Below are positions 11,078-24,211 of a stretch of 64,000 bases of DNA, piece by piece. Source of the DNA: Phocoena phocoena (Eukaryota > Chordata > Mammalia > Artiodactyla > Phocoenidae); assembly GCF_963924675.1 (NCBI RefSeq), contig NC_089239.1:29163818-29227817 (forward strand). The letters are read 5' to 3'. The first letter of the stretch is position 1. Every line of letters starts with the position of its first letter. The translations under genes and the position numbers were made by a program. The notes below the pieces were generated by a model, which did no database searches, was not told the DNA's origin, and saw nothing but the letters and a program-made list of their open reading frames with translations.

Positions 11078-11325
11078 ACCAAATGTAAAATAGATAGCTA
11101 GTGGGCAGGAGCTGCATAGCACAGGGAGATCAACTTAGTGTTTTGTGACCACCTAGAGGGGTGGGATAGGGAGGGTGGGAGGAAGACGCAAGAGGGAAGA
11201 GATATGGGGATATATGTTTATGTATAGCTGATTCACTTTGTTATACAGCAGAAACTAACACACCATTGTAAAGCAATTATAATCCAATAAAGATGTTAAA
11301 ATAAATTATTTTTTTTAAAAAAAGG
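11078..11325 (+). mobile_element. Young L1 3' UTR insertion with perfect TSD
   Basis: A severely 5'-truncated L1 tail: 'gctgcatagcacagggagatcaac', 'gaccacctagaggggtgggatagggagggtggg', 'cactttgttatacagcagaaac', 'caattataatccaataaagatg' and an A/T-rich tail. Flanked by a perfect 12-bp duplication, AGTGATGAGTGG, at 11066-11077 and 11326-11337. It lies inside the older minus-strand L1. Confidence 0.95.
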
Positions 11326-11337
11326 AGTGATGAGTGG

Positions 11338-14300
11338 GGATATATTTGACTTACGCCTCATTTTAACGGGGAAGTGTTCAATAATTTGCCTTAACCATGA
11401 TATGAGTAACCATTATTTTGTAGATGCTATTTATCAGGTTGAAGTTTTCTTCTATTCCTGGCTTGTGGAGAGTTTTATCATGAGTGGGTTCAACTTTGTC
11501 AATTAATTCTTCTGCATTTATTTACATATATAATTTTTCTACTCTATGTTGTTAATGAACTACTTTATATTGAATTATCTTGACTAATTTCCAAATGTTA
11601 AACCAATCTTGTATTCTTGGAATGAACTCTACTGGGTATATTATCAATTTTACATATGGCTTGATTAGACTTGCTAATATTTTATAATGCATTTTTTGTG
11701 TCTAGCTTCATGAAAGATCTTGATTTATAATTTCTTTCCTTGCAATGTTTTTGTGGACCTTTAGAACGAGAACATTTCTGGCTTCCTAAAATAAGTTCAG
11801 TAGTAGTAGGTTACCATCCTCCATTTCCTGAAAGAGTATATGCATTTTTTTCCTTAAATATTTGATACAATGATCCAGTGGAACTATCTGTTCCAGTGTT
11901 TCCCTTTGAAGATTTTGACTGTGGATTAAATTTATTTAACAGATACATGCTTATACTGCTTCTGTATTTCCTCCTGAGTCCATTTAATTTTTGAAGAAAT
12001 TAGTCAATTCTATTTAATTGTCAAAGTTAAAGTGCAGTATGGCAAGAAAACAAGTAGAATACATAAAGATTGAAAAGTGAGATATAAAGTTGTCTTGATA
12101 ACATAAATATTGATATAGAAAATGATAAGGAATCTACAGATAAACTTCTAGAGCTAATAAATTAAACATACGGGAATTACTGATATTTCTTTATGCTGAC
12201 AATAAATGAAAGTAATGTTTGCAATATTACTTTATTTTCTAATGTTCTATCTGAAATGATGTGACTTCTGTCATTGCACATATTGATAAGTCTGATTTGT
12301 CCTCTTTTTTTCCCCTTGATCAGTCTTGCTATATTTTCATCAATTTTATTGATGTTTTAACAAAATTAACTTTGAGGTTTCTAAAACTTTTCTATAACTT
12401 GCTCATTTTTTGTTTCTTTCAGTTCTCCTAGCTTTTCTATTTATTTTCTTTCAATTACTTTGGTTTAATAAACTAATTGCTTTGCTTACTCTTTCTTCTA
12501 ACTTCTTAAAGTAGAAATAACTGATTTTAAATAATTTGTTTTTTTATAATATAGACTTTTTAAACTACAAATTTTTCTGTATCTTTAGCTGCTTCCCACG
12601 TTTATAATTTTCATTACGTTTTAGTTCAAAATACTTCAAATTTCTCATCATTTCATTTTGATCTATAGCTGATTTATAAATGTGTTTTTAAGTTTCCAAA
12701 TATTTGTATCTTTTTTATATATCTTATTTTTGTTGATTTCTGGTTTATTTTTGTGATATTTTGTTGACTTATGCTTTAGTCTTGTTATAGTTAAATAACG
12801 TATACTATTAGTGACACGTGCTGGAACTGGGTTGTTCTGATTTGAGACATTTATGACATATTCAGAATTGTAACAAGCTTGAAATCAGACATGCCATGGG
12901 AATCTGCAAATCAGGGCTTTTGTTTGTTTGTTGAAAAGCTAGTTTAATGGACAAAACATAAACACAATATTTCAGTATTTGATAGTTTGGGATGTACCTT
13001 ATGGCACTATGTGAGGTCTATCATGGCATCTATTTCATGTGCTCTTGAATGAAACATTGTTGCCCTCAATGTTATATATACATATTTCATGCACATTAAC
13101 ACTGTATACAGACCTTCTGTATATTTATAATTTCTTTTGACCAAATATTAAGAAACATTATTAAAATGTCCAAATATGATTGTGGATTTCTCTGTTTCTT
13201 TAAGTTTATCATTATGTTCTTGTTTATGCTGCTAATACTTCTTGTTTTTAAATATAATTAGTCTGACATTAATGGAGTCACAGCAGCAACATTTGCATGA
13301 AATATTTTCAAGTTATTTCACTTCACATCTATCTGTTTCTATTTAGACTGTCTAATGTGTACAGAATGTATTTGGGACTTGCTTTTTGTAACCTCTTCTG
13401 AAAATTTCTGCCTTTTAATGGGAATGTTAACTCCATTTGCATTCAATGCAATTATTGGTATGTTTTGGTTTATGTCTACACTCTCGCTATTTGTTTTCTA
13501 GCTTTGCCGTCTGTCTTCTCTCCTCTGTTCCTCTTTCCCCACCTTCTTTTGGATTAACTGACCTAACTTAATATTGATTTTAATTTCTTTATAGGTTTTT
13601 TAGCTATCTGTCTTCACAAACTTTAAAAAAATTTTTTTCTAGGTATTATACCTAATTCTCTTCTACCTTATGAGAGTCCACTTTAAGTTAGGCATGGTAT
13701 TATTTATGTAAAATGTTAACTGCTTGAAACTATCAATTTCTATTTTCCCAATATTTTGTGTTATTATTTTTACATATTTTACCTCTAAATATGCAATAAA
13801 CTCCCAATAAAATGTTAAATTTGTATTATACAGTCAATTGTCTTTCAAAGAAAAAACACCATAATCTTTTATATTCATCCACTCATCATTTTCAGTGCTC
13901 TCCATTTATTTTGATCTCAGTTTCCGTATAGTATCATTTCCTTTTATCCTGAGGAATTTTCTTTAGCATTTATTCCAGTATGTATGTGCTTGCAATAAAT
14001 TCTCTCAAGCTGTTTTTTTTTTAACTTGAAAATGTATATATTTCCTCGCACTTTTGAAGAAATTTTCATTGAATAAAAGGAATAGTGAGTTTCAAGAGTT
14101 TTATTGTTTTTTCTCTAGGCACTTTAGATATGTCTTTTGGCATCCACTGTTCTGGATGAAAAGTCATCTATCATTTATATCATTTTTCTTCTGTACGAAA
14201 TGTGTCAATTGTCTTTGGCTGCTTTTAAGATTATCTCTTTATCTTTTATTTCCAACAAGGTGACTAAGATATGCCAAGGTTGCTTATTTTTGTATTTCCT

Positions 14301-15630
14301 CTTTCTATTGGTTTGGATATATTTATATTTTGTATTTATTGTGGTTGAGCTTCTTGGTTTTGCAGATTGACTTTTGAAATTTAATTTAGTGTAATCCATT
14401 ATTATTCAAAACATTTTTTCTGACTCATTGTGTCTCTTCTTGTCCTTTCCTGTAGACCTATAATTACACATATGCTCAACCATTTGATATTGCCCCATTG
14501 GTCACTAAGGCCCTGGGTTGTCCCCCATTATTTTTTTCTAATTTTCTTATTGGCTGCATTATTTTTATCTGTTTTCATGTTCAGTAACAATTTGTTCAGC
14601 AGTATCCAATATGATATTATGTTCACCCATTAAAATTTCTGTTTCAAGTAGAAAGTAACTACGGAATTTTAATTTGGTTCTTTTTGATACTATCGCTTCA
14701 AAAATCTTCTCTGGTTCCCAATCTATTTTCTAATTATTTTATTCTAATAATTTCTAAATTATCTTTTCCCTTAAGTCTTTGAGCACATTTATAAGACATA
14801 CTTACAATAGATGTTTTTTTTTTAAAAAAAGTACTTGCTGCTATTTTCACCATCTGTTTTATCTTGGGATCCATTTCTTTTTTGAAATTGATAACACTTT
14901 AATTGATAACATTTTTTCAAGTTCATAACCTTTGCCTCAATCTTTGTAGATTAGTAATTTTTAATTGTATGCTGGTCATACTGACAATGTGCTGTGGAGA
15001 GTCTGGCTCCCTTGGTATTTTTCTGATGATGGCCAGTTGAATCACTGGTGAGCCCTTTGTTCTGATAATGTTTTGCTCTCTGTTATGGTGGACCTACTTG
15101 GATTCTGCTCTTAGTCCTACAGTTGGACTGTTACCTAGGGGGTAGCAATGCCTTTCTGGGCTCACCAGTGAATCTCTGCCATGATGAGACAGGTACCCAG
15201 TCTGTACGTGTTGGAAGTCTCCAAGCACTCCACAGCCTTTTGCACCCCACTTCAAGTCTAGGGCTACAGCAGAGGATTTTTATTACGTACCAGAGAGTCT
15301 CACCCTGTACATGTAATGCACAGTCCTCAACCAAAGCCCAGCCATGAATTCCCTTCCCCACAAATTCCCGCCAGCCCAGCAGGCTGGACCTCATGTCTGT
15401 GTCTTTTTACTGAGAACCCTGTGCTGCTCACCATTTAATAACCTGGGCCATCGATCACAGGACAGCGCACACAGAGCACGATGCTCGGCAGTGCCAACTC
15501 TCACCTCTTGGCTTTCTCTCCCGCCCAGGACCAAGTCCTATACTGCCTGCTCTTCAGTGTCTGAAAGTTGCTGTATGTGTTTGTCTAGTTTTCTAATCAT
15601 TTTGGTGGGAGAGTGAGTCTCATCCCAATT
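11338..15630 (-). mobile_element. Long ancient L1: ORF2 RT and EN region to 5' region (segment 2)
   Basis: Continues segment 1 after the young L1 insertion. Going rightward (5'-ward on the minus strand) it holds reverse-transcriptase-region sequence ('ggttgaagttttcttctattcc', 'aatcttgtattcttggaatgaac'), then upstream ORF2 ('gaatgttaactccatttgcattcaatgc'). From about 14100 comes 5' L1M-type sequence ('ctttggctgcttttaagattatctctttatc', 'gagcttcttgg', 'tgctggtcatactgacaatg'). The right edge is uncertain between 15100 and 15650. With segment 1 it makes a copy of about 5.3 kb, unusually long for its age. Confidence 0.7.
12035..12165 (+). mobile_element. Short plus-strand L1 RT-region fragment inside the minus-strand L1
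   Basis: Opposite in strand to its surroundings. 'aacataaatattgatatagaaaatgat' and 'aaacttctagagctaataaa' resemble the segment after the L1 RT catalytic motif (family form 'gacatgatactatatatagaaaacccta…aaactattagaactgataaa'). Either a small internal inversion or a separate insertion. Confidence 0.5.
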
Positions 15631-15649
15631 AACCTATCATAGCTAGAAA

Positions 15650-16199
15650 GGAAGGCCCCTGGATATGTTTCTTCTACTGTGAATATTTTGCTCTAAGAGT
15701 GCCAGGTTTTTTTAAGTACAGCAGGAAATGCAAATTAACACACATAGGCCTCCTTATTTATAGTCAACAAATCTAAAGTCATGTGATGCTGAGCGGCTGC
15801 TAGGGCCCCAAAGCTAATCATTATTTCTAAATAGGAAAAACAGTTCTTGTTCATTAATGGTGGAATCATTACCCCTGAAGAGATCTTCCGTAAGTGCAAC
15901 TTTTCTGGTACAGCATGTTACAAATTCAGTTTTCCCACTCATGCTCTGCATACAGTATGACAGAATCTGATCGACCCTGTACAAATAGTTACATTACCAT
16001 GGAAGTGAAGGCATCCTGTAAAGTAGATTTGGGAAGAAGGCCTAACAATTTCTCTTGTGTTTTCCACAGAGGCAGCCTATGATTTCCACAGTGGTACTAT
16101 CTACAAACACAGCATGGTTATCTATAGATTTTTATCTATAAATAATTAGATTAGCACAATTCTGTATTAAATATGGCTTTAATCAAATATCACTTTGGA
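15650..16199. other. Unassigned sequence
   Basis: Between the ancient L1 and a MaLR LTR. No repeat family or gene recognised. Confidence 0.4.
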
Positions 16200-16550
16200 T
16201 TAGTTTCCTAGGGTTGTCAGAATAAAGTTCTACAAACTGGGTGGCCTAAAACAACTGAAATTTTTTCTCTCTCACTTCCGGAGGCTGAAAGCCTGAAATC
16301 AAGATATTGTTAAGTTCATACTCCATCTGAAGGCTCTAGGGAAGAATCTTTCCTTGCCTCTTTCCTTGCTTCCGGTGGTGGCTGGCAACCCTTGGTATTC
16401 CTTGGATTGCAACTGCACCTTTCCAATCTCTGTCCCCACTGGCACATGGCCTTCATCCTTGTGTGTTCTCTATGTGTCTGTGCCCAAATTTCTCCCTTCT
16501 TTTAGGGACACCAGTCACTGGCTTTAGGGGCAACCCTAATCCCATATGTA
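16200..16550 (-). mobile_element. MLT1-type MaLR LTR, truncated
   Basis: 'ttagtttcctagggttgtcag', 'aaactgggtggcctaaaacaac', 'gaagaatctttccttgcctct', 'tggcacatggccttc' and 'ctttaggggcaaccctaatcc' are MLT1 LTR landmarks in inverted orientation. The part corresponding to the LTR 5' end is missing at the right edge. Confidence 0.85.
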
Positions 16551-19500
16551 TGCCTATTCTTTCCATTTCATGTCCTATGACATTGTCAAAACTTTCTAGC
16601 ATAAGATTAAATGGTAATGGTATATTTTCCTTCTTCTTCTGATTTTTATAGAAATATCTCTAACTGTTTCACTCTTGAGTATGAATTGTTAGTCTAAGTC
16701 AACATTTTGATTATGTTCAGAAAGTATATTTCTATTAATGACACTTGACATTTTATTGACCACTCAGCCTCCAACCTACCACTTCTTCTGGCTTTAAGGA
16801 CCCCAACTGTATTAGTCATAGTGGGATGCAGAGCTGAACCTCCCATCATGGAAGACAAAGAGAGTTATCCCCTTACTCTGCCAAGAGGCAGAGAAATTTG
16901 ATGGAGTCTGGTCGACCAGATGCTCTCACCCTTGATACTGAATCCTGGATGAGTGGCAGAGAGGCAATGAGCTGTAGTTCATGGTGGTGATGGTCTAGCA
17001 GCAATGCCCCATCAGTGTCAGAAGATTTCAAGGGCAGGTAGACTATGGAGATGACAGGGGCATGGAGGAAACCTCTGCACAGCTAGCTGTCATTCAAGGC
17101 AGCAAGTAATTCTTATCACAAAAAGATATCCAAGCAGGATGACTGGGAGGAAATAATCACTAGTTCCATTGGAAGATCAGAAAGAAAACTTCAGAGAGGA
17201 AAAGGACTCAAGAAAGAAAAGATTTTTGATAGCAAAGAGAGAGGGAAACAAGATGTCCTATGTTATTTCTTTGACAGATCTTCAATTTTTTTTCTATTAG
17301 AAAAAGTTGCTAGGATATTAAAATTAGCCCAGCTAGCTGCCTATGAAACTTGATGATTTGAGTACATTAACTTTTGGTACTGATTACCACAAATTACGTG
17401 TTTTTCTGAATACATTTTTTAAAGATTTTGCATTATAGTCTGCCCATTATTCAGAGAGGAAAAAAAGATACAGAAAAAAGATGGACAAAGAATTCTTCAA
17501 ATGATCATTTTGTATTAATTCTAGCAAAATCAGTAATATATTAAGCATTATCCACTAGTGTTATTTTAAGGGTCCAAGAATGTTTCACTAGATTGTAATT
17601 TTTACAGGCACGAATGCCTTAATCATTCTTATATCACCTCTGGAATGGGCATTTTGCCTTTCCCAGAGACATCAGTAATAAACTTGTTCATGGTGGTTAT
17701 GAAATCATGTGTGCCACTGGAAAGAAGAGAATAAGGTCACAAACTCTAAAATATCATTGGTGTTCTCTGTTCCTACCTGAAACCAAGTCCAGAGTGTCAG
17801 GGAGAGCCACTGCTCTTGAATTTCAGTCATTGTTCTTTGCTTTAGATATTAGGTTCTTGCTGTTAACAGCAACTGCCAAGTCAAAGCATCTGTTTATTTT
17901 GTATCAGGGTAGTGATCCCAACATAACATGTAATGCTTCCCTGCTGTTTACGCATTTCCATAGGCCACGCATCCAAAAGAATTTATCAAAATCACTATTA
18001 TGGATCACTTACTGTCAAGTATATCATCACTCACTGCACTGAAGATCTATTCCAGACGAATAATGCAAACTGTATAACCCACATTTTGCACAGCTTATAA
18101 CTGATTATAATTTTTATATTTACATTTTACTTTTATATTTATTTATATTTATTATTTATTTGCTCTTACATAGCAATGATCATTCATAATATCAAAGAGG
18201 TCCCGAGAATCCTGTTTTGTATGAGAAACCACAAAGTCTTACTGGGATAAGTGAAGAATTAAAATTAAGGCTCAGAGTCTATCCCAGGATACCAATAAGA
18301 GAGGGAGAGACAAATGATACCTCAGCATCCCATGACCATACACCCCCATCCAAACATGCACAGATGCCGTTGCATCACATTACTTTGCATCCTAATGCAG
18401 CAGAGAACCAGAAGGCAGGGGCAGTGAACAATTAATCAGTGGAGCAGAGCAACAGTGAAAGAAAGAAAGAAAAGACAAGGAAAGAACCCACTGGCAGCAG
18501 TAAACTAGAATATGGCACCCAGACTCCCCAGGGAATACTTCATGGCCTTTAGAACTGGCAGGAGCATCAGGATATAGGGCTTAAATTCTAGTAAACATTT
18601 TGGTATAAAGTTCAGGAAAAGAGGGGAAGTTGGGGAGTAAAACATAATACAGAGATGCTCAGTAAGTGCAAGAGGTCCTGATTTCTCAGGATTCTCGTTG
18701 TCTAATGTTTCTTATACTGCATGTCTACCCTCTATTAAATAATGAAAGCAGTATCTATTTTATCCTGTCACAGAATGCCTAACAATTTAATAAAAAGTTA
18801 GCAAGTCACAATCAACTATCAATTAACTATGCACCTTGACATTACTCATGAACCATCTCTGTAGACTTTCACAGTAAATGGTGTTTTTTCATACTTCAGT
18901 TGATGCCTCCACCTGCAGCCCACGGTGGATATTTACCTCTTGTTAGTCTAGCATTGATGTAACCATCAGGGATGGCATCCTTCTTCTTTTAGAACCTGTA
19001 TCTCCCCTTCAACCCAGCCTGGTGGTTTCAGCAAAGGCCATCACGTTCAGAGGGCATCTCAGTGTCTTGGCCATAGAGGATTGATGCAGGAGGGAGCATC
19101 TGACCCACCCAGAGCTCTTCAGACTACTTCCCCTCATTGGAACTGAAGAAGAGAGGCACTGGACCCCTAGAAGTGAAAACTATCAAAAGAGCGTTTTGGA
19201 AATGGCTAGGATGCTTCCTACATGTCGCGTGCAAGAAGCTGATCTGTTGTGTGGAATGAATGATGCTTATATGCAAAGAGGAGGGATAAGAAATGAGAGA
19301 GTGATGGTGACATTCAAGTCCCTGGTTCCAGCTCTACCTGAGGTCCACCTGTACACCTGTATCTTTTCATTTTCATGTGGGTGTGTTGCTCTATATCTTT
19401 TTCTTCCCTAGACCATGAGTCAATACATTCTTCTTTTACCTAAGTAGATTTGTATCTTTTGTAACCAACAGTCCTGCCTAATTCACCCCCTTTACAACAT

Positions 19501-20360
19501 CTCCTGACTTACGCAATGCTATTAATTTAGGCCCACATTATTTCTCTGGAGCAAGAGACCTCTAACTCACCTCCATGCCTACAGTAAACTCTCACTTCAA
19601 TTCACGATCCATAATATAACTAGGGAGGATTTTCCAAACGCAAATCATATCATGATGCATCCTGCACAGTATTTTTAGCGGTTTCTAAAAATTTGTTATC
19701 TTTAGAATAACACTTGTATCATTCTGAGACATTCGTTATCATTCTGAGCACCTATTATCCAAACTTTCTTTCTATTTGGAAGAAATCTCCCAACACGTAG
19801 GACTTTGAGAGACAAACGTCAGAGCTTCTCTAAGGAAGCCATGGGGGGGCAGTACCTGACACCAAGCTTCCTGGAATTCAGGGCCAGGTTCAGCTGACTG
19901 AATATCCCACCCAAGAACATGAGACATGTGGCTCAGAGGGAGGCTGACTGGATTCAGTCTGCCTCACGGTTCAGCGGGATTGTCCAAAACAGCAGGAGCA
20001 GCAGTCCTAGTAGAGGGATTTTAACCAGCCCGTTCCTGTGTCTTGACCTCAGCTGTGCTCTTCCCACCTGGCCTCCTGAGGTCCCGGACGTTGTTTTGTG
20101 CTCCCCCATCCATTACACGAGTTCCTTGATCAAGTTGAGTTACTTTGTCCACTAGTGCTGTCCAAGATCACTCAGGTACCTTCAGTCATTAGCTGCTAAC
20201 TGGGAACTGGATCCCTCATCCAAGATGGCAGAGGGAAGGAAATAAAGAGCTGCCATGAGCAGCTCACATCTGACCATACCTTCTACAAGGGGGAATCTGC
20301 AGAGAGTCTAGAATAACGTACTTAAAAATATAATGTCCACCCTTAAATATCACCTGTCAA
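16551..20360. other. Unassigned sequence, about 3.8 kb
   Basis: No gene and no repeat family that I can name with confidence. ORFs are at most 111 codons (17707-18042, plus) and lack domains. Some blocks (16740-17130, 18860-19150, 19900-20160) are less AT-rich and could be very old repeats or conserved non-coding DNA. Confidence 0.4.
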
Positions 20361-20369
20361 ATTATATAA

Positions 20370-21310
20370 AAGGAGAGGGTATCATCTGTCATCAGGGAAA
20401 TGCAAATGAAACAACAATGGGACACCACGACACACCTACTAGCATGGCTAAAATCCAGAGCAGCGGCAACACGACATGCGGGGGGAGATGTGGAGCAACA
20501 GGAACTCTCGTCCGCTGCTGGTGGGAACACAAGAGCGCAGACGCTTTGGAAGACTTTGGCAAGAGTTTGGTAAGAGTTTGGCAGCTCCTTACAAAATGAA
20601 TCATACTCTTACAGTATTATCCAGCAAGCACGCTCCTCAGTATTGACCCAGAGAAGTTGAAAACCAACGTCTGCGCGAAAGCCTGCACACCATTGTGGCT
20701 TTATTCATAATTGCCAAAACTTGGAAGCAACCGAAAGTTCTCCAGGTGGCAAAGGGTAAGTAAACTGTGGTCCATCCAGACAGTGGAATATGATTCAGTG
20801 CTTAAAAGAAATGAGCTATCAAGCCATGAAAAGACATGGAGGAACCTTGAATGCATATCACTAAGTGAAAGAAACCAACCTGAAAATGTTACATACTCTG
20901 TGATTCCAACTCTGTGATATTCTGGAAAAGGCAAAACTATGGATACAGTGAAAGGATCAGTGGTTAAGGGCACAGGGGAGGGATAAATAGGTGGAGCACA
21001 GAGGAATTTTTAGGGCAGTGAAAATACTCTGTATGATGCCATGATGACGGATACATGTCATTATCCATTTGTCCAAACCCACAGGATGTACAACACCAAG
21101 ACAGAAGTGTAATGTGAACTATGGACCCTGGGTGACGATGATGTGTCAGTGGAGGGCCATCAATGGTAACACATGTACCTTCTGGTGGGGACAGTCATAA
21201 CGGGGAGGCTGTGCGTGGGTGGGGGAAGGAGGGATCTGGGAAATCTCTGTACCTTCCTCTCAATTTTGCTGTGAACCTAAAACTGCTCTAAAAATATAAA
21301 GTATTTTTTA
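20370..21310 (+). mobile_element. Old L1 (L1MC/MD-like), ORF2 C-terminus and 3' UTR
   Basis: 'tcatcagggaaatgcaaatgaaacaac', 'gtggagcaacaggaactct', 'attcataattgccaaaacttgg', 'cagtggaatatgattcag', 'gaagtgtaatgtgaactatgg' and the terminal 'aaaactgctctaaaaatataaag' mark the end of ORF2 and the long 3' UTR of an old L1. A local duplication of 'taagagtttgg' type appears at 20559-20582. Frame broken. Confidence 0.9.
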
Positions 21311-23086
21311 AAAGAGTGGATTATAAATTATGCTGGAAAATGCAATGTTAAACTTTTTATAGACCAAGATACCTTTTTTAGATTCTCCTTGATAAGATGA
21401 GGACTAAGAGTGATTTTCATGGGACTTTCTCCAAAGCACTCCTGCCAGACTCTGCTCTACGTGATAACAGGTTGCTCCAGTTCTTACATTCATTATTTAG
21501 TGTCCCTGGAATTTTAAAGCCCTCTTAGATTTGTCTTATCTCCTATCCTGGTACCTTCCCATACCTTCGGCATCAACAGAAATAAACTGTTATAGTATCA
21601 TCACGTGACCTTTCAGTCACATAAAGTTAAAAAAAAAACCCACCAAGATTCTTATTTCAGCGTACTGCATGTACTTATCTATTTTTATGCTTCAAGAACT
21701 TTTCTTCCTCTAAACCTCTCTTAAGAAATCAAGAAAATTCACGCTTGGTTCCTTATTCCCTATTAGTTGTAATGGACAGTGAGTGAGAACGTTTTCAGTT
21801 TTCTGCCACGTTATAGCATTTTAAGAGAGGGTTAACATAGAAACATTTATTGATTTTATTGGAGTTCAGCTATTTTCACACTGTTTAAATTAGAAAAGCC
21901 TTTTGATACCATCTGCAAAAGGAAAGTAAACAAGATTTTATAAGAAAATATGTTAAATGAAAAAAACAGTTAATATAAAGATCAGAATTGTTCAATATTA
22001 TTAAAAAGGAAGAGAATAATATTGGCCTCAAGAAATAAGTTATCTATTGAGACAAATGAATAAAATTTCATGCCTGAAGGATACTCTGATACGGAAATAT
22101 TACTAAAAATCTAGAGGGGAGGCAATTTGGGGAGTATCATCTAAATATATGCAAATCAGTGGCCCAATTCCTCAGATGGTTTTAACAGATGACCTATTCC
22201 TAGGTAGAATCCCACTCTCCTTCTTTTCTTCCATTTTGGTGGGTTTTACTTTCTTAAAATGTCTACCTCTCACTCACATAAGTTACCCTACTAGATCCTT
22301 AGTAGGTGTTCTTCCAAAACCCAACAAGTGACTGTTTTCTAGGGACTTGGTGCTGGGAATCTCCCCCCTAAAGATTTAACTGCTTGTTTCACAGACCTGG
22401 GGGAGGAAAGAGGGCAGGCGTCAGCCCCTGACGGTGAGGGGTGTTCATGTCTCTTTGGCTGTGGGAAACTGACTAGGAGCCCTGCCTTCCAGACTTCTGA
22501 GTGGTCTCCCTTCCCCAACACAGGCTCATGAGAAATTCCCCTTCCTTGTACAGTTCTCTCTGGTTTCCTCATAGTCACATTTTCAGGAGTTGTTTCAACA
22601 AAACCTCTCACGTTTATCTCAGGGAAACCCTTTTTCATGAAAGGAAACTGGACCCCGTTTCTGAACGTTTTCTTTGCAAACCACAAAGGGCTCCTGGAAA
22701 CCTAAAACAGAATCAAGGACGACTTTCTTCACTTATCATAATATTTCTTCCAATTCTACTTAGATCTTACTTTTGCTTTGAAGTCTTTCCCAAATGCTCC
22801 AGAAATGATTTATACTCCCTTGCTCTCAACTTAGCATCTATTATTTGAATGATTCATCTGTTCTTATCACAAGCTAAACTGCATTGTTTAGACATCTTTA
22901 CGTGTGTGTCTATTCACTGCAACTTCCCAGGGTAGTTTTGTGTAGAACTCTGTCCAGTATCTGACCACATAATAATTTTTTCATAAAATCGTCTACTTAG
23001 CTATTCTTTCAACTAAATTGTGTATCACAGAAAACAGATGTGTCAATTATGGAAAGACACTGTACATTTAAAACACAGCAGATAAA
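21311..23086. other. Mostly unassigned sequence
   Basis: No gene recognised. The segment at about 22760-22990 may be a worn L2 3' end ('tgaagtctttcccaaatgctcc', similar to the L2 'gaagccttccctgac' block), but too diverged to call. ORFs of 115 codons on each strand near 22339-22848 overlap one another and lack domains. Confidence 0.4.
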
Positions 23087-23098
23087 ATATGGCTCATA

Positions 23099-23305
23099 GG
23101 GCTTCCCTGGTGGCGCAGTGGTTGAGAGTCCGCCTGCCGATGCAGGGGACGCGGGTTCGTGCCCCGGTCCGGGAGGATCCCACATGCCGCGGAGCGGCTG
23201 GGCCCGTGAGCCATGGCCGCTGGGTCTGCGCGTCCGGAGCCTGTGCTCCGCAACGGGAGAGGCCGCAACAGTGAGAGGCCCGCGTACCACAAAAAAAAAA
23301 AATAT
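23099..23305 (+). mobile_element. Cetacean CHR-type tRNA-derived SINE, young, intact
   Basis: About 207 bases: a tRNA-related head with A box TGGCGCAGTGG (23111-23121) and B box GGTTCGTGCCC (23154-23164), a GC- and CpG-rich body, and a poly-A tail ending in a short TA run. Flanked by a perfect 12-bp target duplication, ATATGGCTCATA (23087-23098 and 23306-23317). The retained CpGs and intact duplication point to a recent insertion. Mobilised by L1 enzymes; it encodes no protein, and the ORFs across it are shadows. Diagnostic of cetacean DNA. Confidence 0.97.
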
Positions 23306-23319
23306 ATATGGCTCATAAA

Positions 23320-24205
23320 CAAAAGGGCAGATTTTCTCAGAAGAAAATTTTAAAAGGAAGGTAACAATAACCCTGTCTGCAACTTGAAACACTGCGAAAG
23401 TATAAGCCCTACCTTTCTAGCATTTAATTTGGTATCTTTACATAACAAGAGTCTTCTGATACTTGAACTGATGAATGTATTTCAAGAGTTCATTTCTGCT
23501 CTAGTGCAGCCAAAACTCTGGTTCTGCTGAGAAAATGTCAGTGTGGATTTTTGCCCAGTTGAATAATACAAGGGCGTCCCCTCCCTACTGGACACTGGAA
23601 AAATTAGAATCGCAGGAGCGCTGACTCAAGAAGAAAGAAGATGTTTGAATAATGTTACAGTCATTGACAAAATTGTATCAGTAATTATATAAAACTTCCC
23701 ACACAGTGTCTGATGGCCTTGCAGATGAATTCAACACATAAGGAACAGATAGCTCCAAATTACATGGAATTAAAAGATTCCCCCCAACTCTCTTTTAATA
23801 AAGGAGTTTAGCTACTGTTTAGAAATATTGAGTTTTTTTGTGATCAGGTTTTGTAAATAAATTCTGAACATTTGAAACCAAGGTGTATCCACTTTTAGCA
23901 TTAAGAATACAATTTGATCTAACTATGCTATTAAGGTCTTCCATTTCTTGATCTCTTATGAAATGAAAGAAGTAAAACAATGTCTCTTGCAATTATTGTG
24001 TATTTATTTCTACTTTTATAAATCTCAGTTTTTTCTTTATAAAGATTTAAGCTATGATAGTTGGTGCTTAGAAAACCATAAGTATTATATTTTGATTGTG
24101 AATATATCGTGTTCTTCAACATTTTAGAGTGTTTGTCTTAAACAGTGGTCTTTAGCCTAAAAGTACTTTATTTGATTATAAGATTATGACTTCTACTAGG
24201 TTACT
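23320..24205. other. Unassigned AT-rich sequence
   Basis: No repeat family or gene recognised. Confidence 0.4.
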
Positions 24206-24211
24206 TTATTA

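Noticed and set aside
23099..23175. A tRNA gene, suggested by good A and B boxes
   Set aside because: The head is tRNA-derived but embedded in a SINE body with poly-A and TSD; no complete cloverleaf is expected.
23009..23392. Overlapping frames on both strands with Pro/Arg/Ala-rich products
   Set aside because: They come from the GC-rich CHR SINE. The same peptides recur at 30788-31137 and 57003-57265.
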